Part shown: positions 35,225 through 41,691 of the stretch, piece by piece
Position numbering within the stretch: the stretch's first letter is position 1
How the letters are laid out: the number at the start of each line of letters is the position of its first letter
DNA from: Alcaligenaceae bacterium
GTDB taxonomy: Bacteria > Pseudomonadota > Gammaproteobacteria > Burkholderiales > Burkholderiaceae_B
Assembly (NCBI GenBank): GCA_029265795.1
Contig: JAJUGV010000016.1
Location: forward strand, 1-41,691
Length of the DNA stretch: 41,691 nucleotides
Direction of reading: 5' to 3'
Notes under the pieces: model-generated
Seen by the model: the letters and a program-made list of their open reading frames with translations, nothing else
The model's database searches: none
Told to the model about the DNA's origin: nothing
Made by a program: the position numbers and the translations under genes

Positions 35225-36871
35225 ATGGGCAGTATCTACGAGCGCGATCTCCCACGTACAGCCGCCAATTATCAACCGCTTTCGCCGCTTTCCTTTATAG
35301 AACGCTCTGCCAGGGTGTATCCCGATCGGACGGCGATCGTGCATGGCAGTGGCCAAGAGGCAGTGCGTCGCACGTGGGCGCAGACTTATCAGCGCTGCCG
35401 CCAACTTGCTAGTGCGTTGGTAGCAAGTGGCGTGGGCAAAGGTGACACCGTCGCCGTCCTGCTACCCAACACGCCGCCGATGGTCGAAGCACATTTCGGT
35501 GTGCCAATGACGGGTGCTGTGCTCAATACCATCAACACTCGGCTGGATGCACAGACGGTTGCCTTCATCCTTGATCACGGCGAAGCCCGCTGTTTGATCG
35601 TCGATTCGGAGTTCGCGCCGGTTGCGCGCCGCGCACTGGAGCTGCGCGAATCTACCCGGCCGTTGCAGATAATAGACGTCTTCGATCCCCTTTACGATGG
35701 TTCGCATGAAGCCGTAGGGACGACCGACTACGAGGCCTTCATCGCTAGCGGCGATCCTAATTACGAGTGGGAGCTTCCGGCTGACGAATGGGATGCCATT
35801 GCCTTGAACTACACCAGCGGCACTACGGGCAACCCCAAGGGTGTTGTGTACCACCACCGCGGGGCAGCGCTCGCGGCGATCTCCAATATTCTGGAGTGGG
35901 ACATGCCCAAACATGCCACCTATCTGTGGACATTACCGATGTTCCACTGCAATGGCTGGTGCTTCCCGTGGGCGCTCGCGGCCCGAGCCGCGGTGAACGT
36001 TTGCCTGCGTCGTGTTGAGCCCAAGGCGATCTTTGACGCCATCCGCGAGCATGGTGTTGATCACTATTGCGGTGCGCCGATCGTTCACAGCATGCTGGTC
36101 AATGCGCCGGCTGCTATGAAAGAAGGCGTCCCAACGGGCGTCAAAGCCATGGTGGCAGGCGCCGCTCCCCCGGCTTCGATGATTGAGGGGATGGAACGCA
36201 TGGGATTCGACCTTCTGCATGTGTACGGGCTTACCGAAACCTACGGCCCGGCAACGGTGTGCCCCAAGCACGAACACTGGAACGACCTTGATATCGGCGA
36301 GCGAGCGCGCCTGAACTCGCGCCAGGGCGTGGCCTACCATCTTCAGCAAGGTGCCTGCGTCATGGACCCTGCCGGCATGCAGGAGGTGCCACAAGACGGT
36401 GAGTCAATGGGCGAGATCATGTTCCGGGGCAATATCGTCATGAAGGGGTATCTGAAAAACCCGCAAGCCACACAAGAAGCATTGGCGGGCGGGTGGTTCC
36501 ATAGCGGCGACCTTGCCGTTGCCGACCCCGATGGCTACATGAAGATCAAGGATCGCAGCAAGGACATCATTATTTCAGGCGGCGAGAACATCTCTTCTAT
36601 AGAAGTGGAAGACGCGCTATACCGTCACCCGGCGGTGCTGGCTGCAGCCGTCGTCGCAAAAACCGACCCGCGTTGGGGCGAAACCCCTTGTGCGTTCGTT
36701 GAGCTCAAAGAGGGCGCGCAGCTCGAGGCGCAGGAAATCATCGATCACTGCCGCCAGCACCTCGCCGGCTACAAAGTCCCCAAACATGTCATTTTCTGCG
36801 AATTGCCCAAAACATCAACCGGCAAAATCCAGAAATTCGAACTACGCAAAAAAGCGAACACCGAATTGTAA
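35225..36871 (+). CDS. Acyl-CoA synthetase (AMP-forming, fatty-acid type)
   Basis: This enzyme activates a carboxylic acid to its acyl-CoA through an acyl-AMP. The ATG at 35225 (MGSIYERDLPRTAANYQPL, 548 residues) has a strong GAGGAG sequence at 35213-35218; the frame stays open upstream into recD, but that part is an overlap artefact. The AMP-binding P-loop TSGTTGNPKG is at residues 197-206, the A5 motif YGLTETYGPATV follows, then FHSGDLAV, the hinge DRSKDIIISGGENISS, and the catalytic Lys534 in STGKIQK. It resembles medium-chain and methylmercaptopropionate-type ligases, but the substrate cannot be fixed. It begins 35 bases after recD and may share its transcript. The second GGGGTCAGACCCC-core palindrome follows the stop codon. 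Confidence 0.92.
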   Translation: MGSIYERDLPRTAANYQPLSPLSFIERSARVYPDRTAIVHGSGQEAVRRTWAQTYQRCRQLASALVASGVGKGDTVAVLLPNTPPMVEAHFGVPMTGAVLNTINTRLDAQTVAFILDHGEARCLIVDSEFAPVARRALELRESTRPLQIIDVFDPLYDGSHEAVGTTDYEAFIASGDPNYEWELPADEWDAIALNYTSGTTGNPKGVVYHHRGAALAAISNILEWDMPKHATYLWTLPMFHCNGWCFPWALAARAAVNVCLRRVEPKAIFDAIREHGVDHYCGAPIVHSMLVNAPAAMKEGVPTGVKAMVAGAAPPASMIEGMERMGFDLLHVYGLTETYGPATVCPKHEHWNDLDIGERARLNSRQGVAYHLQQGACVMDPAGMQEVPQDGESMGEIMFRGNIVMKGYLKNPQATQEALAGGWFHSGDLAVADPDGYMKIKDRSKDIIISGGENISSIEVEDALYRHPAVLAAAVVAKTDPRWGETPCAFVELKEGAQLEAQEIIDHCRQHLAGYKVPKHVIFCELPKTSTGKIQKFELRKKANTEL

Positions 36872-36894
36872 AAACTGGGGTCAGACCCCAGTTT
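36872..36894. repeat. GGGGTCAGACCCC-core palindrome, copy 2
   Basis: The arm AAACTGGGGTC, a central A at 36883, and the exact reverse complement of the arm form an 11-bp perfect inverted repeat directly after the acyl-CoA synthetase stop codon. Its inner 21 bases are identical to copy 1 at 8811-8831. TTTTTT follows four bases later (CGGTTTTTT), so this copy could act as an intrinsic terminator. Confidence 0.85.
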
Positions 36895-36914
36895 CGGTTT
36901 TTTAGGAGTTATTT

Positions 36915-37397
36915 ATGCCTTCGTTTGATGTGGTGTCTGAGGTGGACAAGCACGAGCTTGTTAATGCGGTGGATCAGGCGAACCGAGAGTTGTCCAAGCG
37001 CTTTGATTTCAAGGGAATCGATGCGAGCTTTGAATTAAATGAGTATGTGGTCACGCAATCCGCGCCCAGTGTGTTTCAGTTGAATCAGATGCTGGACATC
37101 CTGCGTGGACGACTTGCCGCCCGGAATATTGATGTGCGTTGCATGGACGTCGGTGAGCCAACCGAGAACGTGTCAGGTGCGCGACGCCAAATCACTATTC
37201 GTCAAGGGCTGGAGCAGGCCGTCAGCAAGAAGCTTATTGCGGCACTCAAAGGTGCGAAGCTAAAGGTCGAAGCCCAGATCAACGGCGACAAATTACGGGT
37301 CTCTGGCAAGAAGCGTGACGATCTGCAAGCCGCCATCGCGCTGCTACGCAAGACGGACGTGGAGCTCCCGCTGCAGTTCAATAATTTCCGAGATTAA
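36915..37397 (+). CDS. yajQ: YajQ-family nucleotide-binding protein
   Basis: This 160-residue cytoplasmic protein belongs to the YajQ (DUF520) family; a Xanthomonas member binds cyclic di-GMP. The N-terminus MPSFDVVSEVDKHELVNAVDQ and the RFDFKGIDASFEL segment are diagnostic. The C-terminal half has GLEQAVSKKLIAALKGAKLKVEAQINGDKLRVSGKKRDDLQ and the terminal LPLQFNNFRD, with AGGAG upstream of the ATG (spacing about 7). It is preceded by the palindromic repeat and converges on the ABC permease gene. Binding of cyclic di-GMP by this particular protein is not established. Confidence 0.95.
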   Translation: MPSFDVVSEVDKHELVNAVDQANRELSKRFDFKGIDASFELNEYVVTQSAPSVFQLNQMLDILRGRLAARNIDVRCMDVGEPTENVSGARRQITIRQGLEQAVSKKLIAALKGAKLKVEAQINGDKLRVSGKKRDDLQAAIALLRKTDVELPLQFNNFRD

Positions 37398-37417
37398 GTG
37401 CCTTAAGTCCTATTGCA

Positions 37418-37439
37418 CCCGCACGGTAAAAAAAGCGGG
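37418..37439. terminator. Possible bidirectional hairpin between yajQ and the ABC permease gene
   Basis: CCCGC (37418-37422) pairs with GCGGG (37435-37439) around a loop that contains seven As. The T-run lies in the loop on the minus strand rather than after the stem, so this is at best a weak terminator for the converging genes. Confidence 0.3.
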
Positions 37440-37440
37440 C

Positions 37441-38202
37441 TCAACGCTTGAGGCGGTATCCACTGCGAAAAATCCACATCGTGACCGCCAGGCAAAGCAT
37501 CAGAAAGACGAGTGTCATGCCCAGGCTGACCGTCACATTGACATCCGCGATGCTGTAGAAGCTCCAGCGAAAACCGCTAATCAGATAGACGGCCGGGTTG
37601 AACAGGGTGATCGTGCGCCACACCGGCGGCAGCATATCGACTGAATAAAAGCTGCCGCCCAAAAAGGTGAGGGGTGTCACGATCAGAAGGGGGACCAGCT
37701 GCAGTTTCTCGAAGCCATCAGCCCAGATGCCGATAATGAAACCAAACAGGCTGAAGGTGATGGCCGTCAGAAAGAGGAACAGCAGCATCCACCCGGGGTG
37801 GTCGATGCGAACCGGCACAAACGCCGTAGCGGTAAGCAGAATGATTAGCGCCAGGATCACCGACTTGGTCGCTGCCGCGCCTACGTATCCCAGTGTGATT
37901 TCGACCGGTGAAATCGGTGCGGACAGAATCTCGTAAATGGTGCCGGTAAATTTTGGAAAATAAATGCCGAAGGATGCGTTCGAGACACTTTGTGTGAGCA
38001 GTGTCAGCATAATCAGGCCCGGCACGATGAAGGAACCGTAGTTCACCCCGTCAATTTCATGAATGCGGTGCCCGATGGCTGCCCCGAACACCACAAAATA
38101 CAAAGAAGTCGAGATGACTGGGGCGACAATGCTCTGCAGCAGCGTGCGGCGGGTACGAGCCATTTCAAAGGCGTAGATGGCGTAGATGGCCTGCCAGTTC
38201 AT
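37441..38202 (-). CDS. ABC-2 type transporter permease (YadH-like)
   Basis: This 253-residue inner-membrane permease has six hydrophobic segments and the ABC2 fold. The N-terminal amphipathic helix [31 protein letters not shown] leads to the first membrane span, and the conserved [31 protein letters not shown] motif marks the YadH/NodJ-like group. Its start overlaps the end of the ATPase gene by 4 bases (ATGA type), so the two are coupled. The cargo of YadGH exporters is not known; I would not assign a drug or polysaccharide substrate. Confidence 0.93.
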   Translation of the reverse strand: MNWQAIYAIYAFEMARTRRTLLQSIVAPVISTSLYFVVFGAAIGHRIHEIDGVNYGSFIVPGLIMLTLLTQSVSNASFGIYFPKFTGTIYEILSAPISPVEITLGYVGAAATKSVILALIILLTATAFVPVRIDHPGWMLLFLFLTAITFSLFGFIIGIWADGFEKLQLVPLLIVTPLTFLGGSFYSVDMLPPVWRTITLFNPAVYLISGFRWSFYSIADVNVTVSLGMTLVFLMLCLAVTMWIFRSGYRLKR

Positions 38203-39119
38203 GACGAGCTCCCGATCAAGCGCACAAAGATATCCTCCAGTGAGCTCTGCCGAGTCTGCAGGTCCTGCAGACGCAACCCGGTCTGCTCGACCGCTGCCAG
38301 CAAAGCCGCAATATCGTTGCGTTGGCTATCGTAGGTATAGACCAACTCGTGTGCCTCGCTGCCGTGCTGCAGGTTGAAGGGGCTGAGTACGTCCGGAATG
38401 TGTTCGAGTGCCGAGTCGAACATCAGAACGAGCTCCTTTTTGCCCAATGTCTGCATGAGCCGATGCTTTTCTTCCACCAAGATGATCTCACCCCGATCGA
38501 TCACGCCGATGCGATCGGCCATCTCTTCCGCCTCTTCAATGTAGTGGGTGGTGAGAATGATGGTGACACCGGTTTCGCGCAGGGCCCGCACCAGCGCCCA
38601 CATGTCTTGACGCAAAGACACATCGACACCGGCAGTCGGTTCATCGAGAAACAGAATCCGGGGCTCGTGGGAAAGCGCCTTGGCAATCAAAACGCGACGT
38701 TTCATGCCCCCTGACAAGGTGATAAGCTGATTATCTTTCTTATCCCAGAGCGACAAGCTTTTCAGAACATGCTCTAAGTGAGCGGGGTCCGATTTTTTTC
38801 CGAACAAGCCGCGGCTAAAGCTGACCGTGTTCCAGACAGTTTCGAAGGCATCAGTAGTGAGTTCCTGGGGCACCAGCCCGATTAGCGAGCGTGCCTGCCG
38901 ATACTCGCGGATGATATCGTGCCCCCCGACGGTCACTGTACCCTCGCTGGGGTTTACCAGGCCGCAGATAATGCTGATCAGGGTGGTCTTGCCGGCCCCG
39001 TTGGGGCCTAGCAGAGCGAAGATTTCCCCTGAGCTGATGCTTAGATCCACCCCTTTCAGGGCCTGAAATCCTGAAGCGTAGGTCTTGGTCAGGCCTGAGA
39101 CTCTGAGTATGGGCTCCAT
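38199..39119 (-). CDS. ABC transporter ATP-binding protein (YadG-like)
   Basis: This 306-residue ATPase drives the adjacent ABC-2 permease. The ATG at 39119 begins [21 protein letters not shown] and has a GGGGA sequence upstream on the minus strand; an earlier in-frame ATG at 39182 lacks support. Walker [10 protein letters not shown] is at residues 38-46, the ABC signature LSGGM at 135-139, and Walker B ILFLDE at 155-160 followed by PTAGVD. The last 90 residues form the accessory domain usual in YadG-type ATPases. It is divergent from the NAD(P)HX repair gene, 77 bases away. Confidence 0.95.
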   Translation of the reverse strand: MEPILRVSGLTKTYASGFQALKGVDLSISSGEIFALLGPNGAGKTTLISIICGLVNPSEGTVTVGGHDIIREYRQARSLIGLVPQELTTDAFETVWNTVSFSRGLFGKKSDPAHLEHVLKSLSLWDKKDNQLITLSGGMKRRVLIAKALSHEPRILFLDEPTAGVDVSLRQDMWALVRALRETGVTIILTTHYIEEAEEMADRIGVIDRGEIILVEEKHRLMQTLGKKELVLMFDSALEHIPDVLSPFNLQHGSEAHELVYTYDSQRNDIAALLAAVEQTGLRLQDLQTRQSSLEDIFVRLIGSSS

Positions 39120-39196
39120 GGTCGTCCCCGTGCACAATGGGGCACGATACCATAAGGTCTTCTGGCTATGGGTTGTTCGCACTTAACGGAGTTTTC

Positions 39197-40696
39197 ATGC
39201 CGGATATGTCATACGCACTTCTTACCCCAAACGAAATGGCGCAGGCCGATCGGGCGGCGATCGCCGCTGGAGTGCCCGGTGTCGAGCTGATGGCTGCTGC
39301 CGGTCGTGCGGTGGCAGAGGCGATTGAAGCGCGCTGGGAACCGGGCGTCGTAGCGGTACTTTGTGGCCCTGGGAATAACGGCGGTGATGGATTCGTGGTG
39401 GCTCAGTGCCTACAGGCGGCGGGTTGGTCGGTGCGGGTTGCCCTATTAGGTAGCGTCGATCAGCTGAAAGGGGATGCGGCCTGGCATGCGAGTCAGTGGA
39501 GGGGTGACGTCCATGCTTTGGATGTACGCCTTCTGGATGGTGTCGATCTGGTAGTGGACGCACTCTTCGGAGCAGGTTTGTCACGCGATATTGAAGGCAA
39601 GGCAGAGCAAATATTGCGGGAAGTGCAGCGTCGTGGCCTGGCTGTATGCGCTGTGGATGTACCTAGCGGGGTGGATGGGGAGACCGGCCTTGTACGAGGC
39701 ACTGCGGTGAACGCCGCCTTGACCGTCACGTTTTTCCGCAAGAAACCGGGCCATCTTTTACTACCTGGACGTGCACGATGCGGCGAAGTCGTATTGGCTG
39801 ATATTGGGATCCCCGCCGACGTGTTATCAGAGATCCCCGTGTCGGCATACGAGAATTTACCAGCCCTGTGGTCCGCCCAGCTTCCCAGGCCCGGGCTGTC
39901 TTCGCACAAGTATCAGCGCGGTCACGTGCTGGTCGCAGGGGGCGCAAACATGACGGGGGCTGCGCGACTCACCGCCCTGGGTGCGGCGCGAGCGGGCGCG
40001 GGCCTAGTCACAATCGCTGCGCCGCCAGAGGCCTGGGCGATATACGCCGCAGCCATGACCAGCGTGATGGTGGAGCGCTTGCTTGACCGCAATATTGCAC
40101 CCGCATTAATCGACGAACGACGTAATGCGTTGGTGTTGGGTCCTGGGCTGGGGGTGAGTTCGGAAACTCGAGCCAACGTATTGTCGGCAGCGGCTACCGG
40201 GCGGGCGTTGGTATTGGATGCCGATGCTCTGACCCTTTTTACTCATGACCCCGATGCGTTGTTTTCCAGCTTGCGTGGCCCGTGCGTATTGACTCCGCAC
40301 GACGGCGAGTTTGCCCGCTTATTTCCGCAACTGACGCAGGCGGACAAGCTGGCGAGAGCGCGGGCTGCAGCCCAGCGCGCAAACGCTGTGATTGTTTTGA
40401 AGGGCGCGGATACCGTTGTGGCTGAACCGGGTGGCAGGGCGGCGATCAACGCCAATGCACCGGCTTGGCTGGCAACAGGGGGGGCTGGTGATGTGCTGGC
40501 CGGCATGATTGCCGGCCTGTTGGCCCAAGGCATGCCACATTTCGAGGCCGCCTGTGCCGCGGTCTGGATGCACGGCGCCGCCGCTCAGCTGGCAGGGCCC
40601 GGCTTGATTGCCGAGGACCTGCCGGGGCTGCTGCCCCATGTGCTGCGGCAGCTTTCAACCATAGCTGAACGGGCAGGCAGTTTAGTGTGCCAGTAG
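39197..40696 (+). CDS. nnrD: Bifunctional NAD(P)HX epimerase/dehydratase
   Basis: This enzyme repairs hydrated NADH and NADPH: the N-terminal YjeF domain epimerises NAD(P)HX, and the C-terminal ribokinase-like domain dehydrates it using ADP. The ATG at 39197 (MPDMSYALLTPNEM, 499 residues) has CGGAG upstream; the longer open frame from 39137 overlaps the ABC ATPase promoter side and is rejected. The epimerase part shows CGPGNNGGDGFVVAQ and VDVPSGVDGETG. The dehydratase part shows HKYQRGHVLVAGG, LVLGPGLG, LTPHDGEFARLF, IVLKGADTVV and the catalytic ATGGAGDVLAGMIAGLLAQG. The stop lies within the end of the opposing gene. Confidence 0.96.
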   Translation: MPDMSYALLTPNEMAQADRAAIAAGVPGVELMAAAGRAVAEAIEARWEPGVVAVLCGPGNNGGDGFVVAQCLQAAGWSVRVALLGSVDQLKGDAAWHASQWRGDVHALDVRLLDGVDLVVDALFGAGLSRDIEGKAEQILREVQRRGLAVCAVDVPSGVDGETGLVRGTAVNAALTVTFFRKKPGHLLLPGRARCGEVVLADIGIPADVLSEIPVSAYENLPALWSAQLPRPGLSSHKYQRGHVLVAGGANMTGAARLTALGAARAGAGLVTIAAPPEAWAIYAAAMTSVMVERLLDRNIAPALIDERRNALVLGPGLGVSSETRANVLSAAATGRALVLDADALTLFTHDPDALFSSLRGPCVLTPHDGEFARLFPQLTQADKLARARAAAQRANAVIVLKGADTVVAEPGGRAAINANAPAWLATGGAGDVLAGMIAGLLAQGMPHFEAACAAVWMHGAAAQLAGPGLIAEDLPGLLPHVLRQLSTIAERAGSLVCQ

Positions 40697-41518
40697 TACA
40701 GGCACGGTCATGGACGATAAAAGCGTGCGCGAAGCGCCGCCCATCACCCATTGGCGCATGCGGCTGTGGCCGTACGCACCCATGACGATTAGGTCGCTGC
40801 TCAGGTCGCTGGCGGTGTTCAGAATTACGTTGCCGACACCGATACCATCGCTTTTCTTGACCAGATGGCGGGGCTGGGGATAACCCAGGCTGGTGCAGAA
40901 GTTGCCGAAGTCGTCTTCGTGTAGGTCGTTTTCCTTGAAGGCGCGCTCGTCACGGTCGATTTCCAACACAACTAATTCGTCGCAGCGCTTCATGAAGGGT
41001 GTGGCATCGGTGAAGGCGCGGGCGGCTTCACGGCGTTGATCCCAGCAGTACAGAACGCGCCGGCCGATGGTTTCAAAATTGCCGGCATTCGGGATCATCA
41101 GCACGGGTCGGCCGGACGCCATGACGACCGATTCGGGCAGGTTCGGAATAATCGCAGCGACCGTGTCCACTTGTTCAGCCTTGCTCATTACCAGTAGGTC
41201 GCAGTAGCGAGCGTGAAGCGCCAGGGCTTCGTCCGCTTCGCCGCCGGGTGTACGCCACTCTGCTTTGACTCCCGCTGTTGCAGCGCTTTCCAAGAACAAT
41301 TTGCGGGTCGCTTCACGAAAATCATTGCGACGGTCATGCAGAACCTTTCGAACATCCTGCGGAATGATGGATTCGTCGTAGTAGGTACCGGCAACACCGT
41401 CAGTCGGATATACCCCGACAACTTCGGCGCCATGTTCTTTGGCCAGTTTTAAACCGGCGTCGATGCGACGTTTGCACGCCTTATCGTTACTTAGATAAAT
41501 AGCTATACGACCCAGCAT
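40682..41518 (-). CDS. Universal stress protein (tandem UspA-type)
   Basis: This 278-residue protein has two UspA-like halves. The second half keeps the ATP-binding signature MGAYGHSRMRQWVMGGASRTLL followed by MTVPVLLAH at the C-terminus. The first half (MLGRIAIYLSNDKACKRRIDAGLKLAKEHGAEV) retains the fold, but its nucleotide motif is degenerate. The start at 41518 has a strong ribosome-binding site (AGGAGGG on the minus strand). It converges on nnrD with 15 bases of overlap at the stop ends. Tandem Usp proteins are common in Burkholderiales and are often induced by low oxygen or starvation, but no FNR box was seen upstream here. Confidence 0.93.
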   Translation of the reverse strand: MLGRIAIYLSNDKACKRRIDAGLKLAKEHGAEVVGVYPTDGVAGTYYDESIIPQDVRKVLHDRRNDFREATRKLFLESAATAGVKAEWRTPGGEADEALALHARYCDLLVMSKAEQVDTVAAIIPNLPESVVMASGRPVLMIPNAGNFETIGRRVLYCWDQRREAARAFTDATPFMKRCDELVVLEIDRDERAFKENDLHEDDFGNFCTSLGYPQPRHLVKKSDGIGVGNVILNTASDLSSDLIVMGAYGHSRMRQWVMGGASRTLLSSMTVPVLLAH

Positions 41519-41691
41519 GGAATACCCTCCTAATCAGGTAGTTAAGTATCTGAATGTTACACCAGCACGGGCGCGCAGCCGATATCCGGTGCCGACCGCG
41601 CGCTAAACTGTGTGTTTCCCATGCTGTATAACTTTTCTTTTGTTGTTGCCCCTGAGTGTAGTGTATGCGCGCCGAAAAATACCTGGCGAAT
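41519..41691. other. Upstream region of the universal stress protein gene
   Basis: These 173 bases hold the strong ribosome-binding site of the stress-protein gene and the window edge. Minus-strand strings GTTATACAGC and GTGTAACATT are possible -10 elements without a convincing -35. I see no gene and no FNR-type box. Confidence 0.5.

Noticed and set aside
1-41691. Mobile element, prophage, CRISPR or defence island
   Set aside because: No transposase, integrase, phage gene, tRNA attachment site or regular repeat array was found. RecBCD and the other repair genes are core functions.

Overview
The window is a gene-dense bacterial chromosome segment, almost certainly from a betaproteobacterium of the Burkholderiales. 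An Alcaligenaceae/Bordetella-like lineage fits best. The reasons are the RecA sequence (start MDDKTSKAA), the order recA-recX-DUF2889-sucC-sucD, a hemCDXY run behind a TerC-family gene, and a recCBD cluster. This is inference from remembered families; no search was run. There is no rRNA, tRNA, CRISPR array, insertion sequence or phage gene. The content is mostly core housekeeping, and no long stretch lacks genes: the largest gap is about 350 bases between rdgC and recA.

Layout. Positions 1-8.1 kb hold a bacterial alpha-2-macroglobulin with an intact CLEQ thioester motif, overlapping a penicillin-binding protein 1C gene; together they form a periplasmic defence and wall-repair pair. 8.2-10.2 kb holds a small lipoprotein related to the SecD P1 head domain, then an aspartate carbamoyltransferase with an N-terminal helix-turn-helix region. 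That gene is preceded by a perfect 25-bp AT-rich palindrome lying over its predicted promoter. 10.2-13.8 kb is a recombination block: rdgC on the minus strand, recA with a LexA box inside its promoter, recX behind a terminator, and a DUF2889 gene. 13.9-15.9 kb is sucCD (TCA cycle). 16.1-21.7 kb is a TerC/YjbE-family membrane protein, a 41-residue membrane micro-ORF, and hemC, hemD, hemX and hemY for tetrapyrrole synthesis. 21.8-23.0 kb is inorganic pyrophosphatase and a fumarylacetoacetate hydrolase-family enzyme. 23.1-25.6 kb is ubiU-ubiV-ubiT, the oxygen-independent ubiquinone hydroxylation system, with a good FNR-type box upstream. 25.7-35.2 kb is recC-recB-recD. 35.2-37.4 kb is an acyl-CoA synthetase and a YajQ-family protein. 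37.4-39.1 kb (minus strand) is a YadGH-type ABC exporter. 39.2-41.5 kb is the NAD(P)HX repair enzyme and, convergent with it, a tandem universal stress protein.

How the genes work together. RecBCD, RecA, RecX and RdgC cover double-strand-break repair and its modulation. HemC/HemD make uroporphyrinogen III, and HemX/HemY are membrane accessories encoded in the same run. UbiUVT allows ubiquinone synthesis without oxygen, which suggests a facultative (possibly denitrifying) respiratory life.

The most unusual items are the helix-turn-helix/aspartate carbamoyltransferase fusion with a candidate self-operator, two copies of one GGGGTCAGACCCC-core palindrome 28 kb apart directly after stop codons, the FNR-type promoter of ubiUVT, the orphan SecD-head lipoprotein, and the micro-ORF between terC and hemC.
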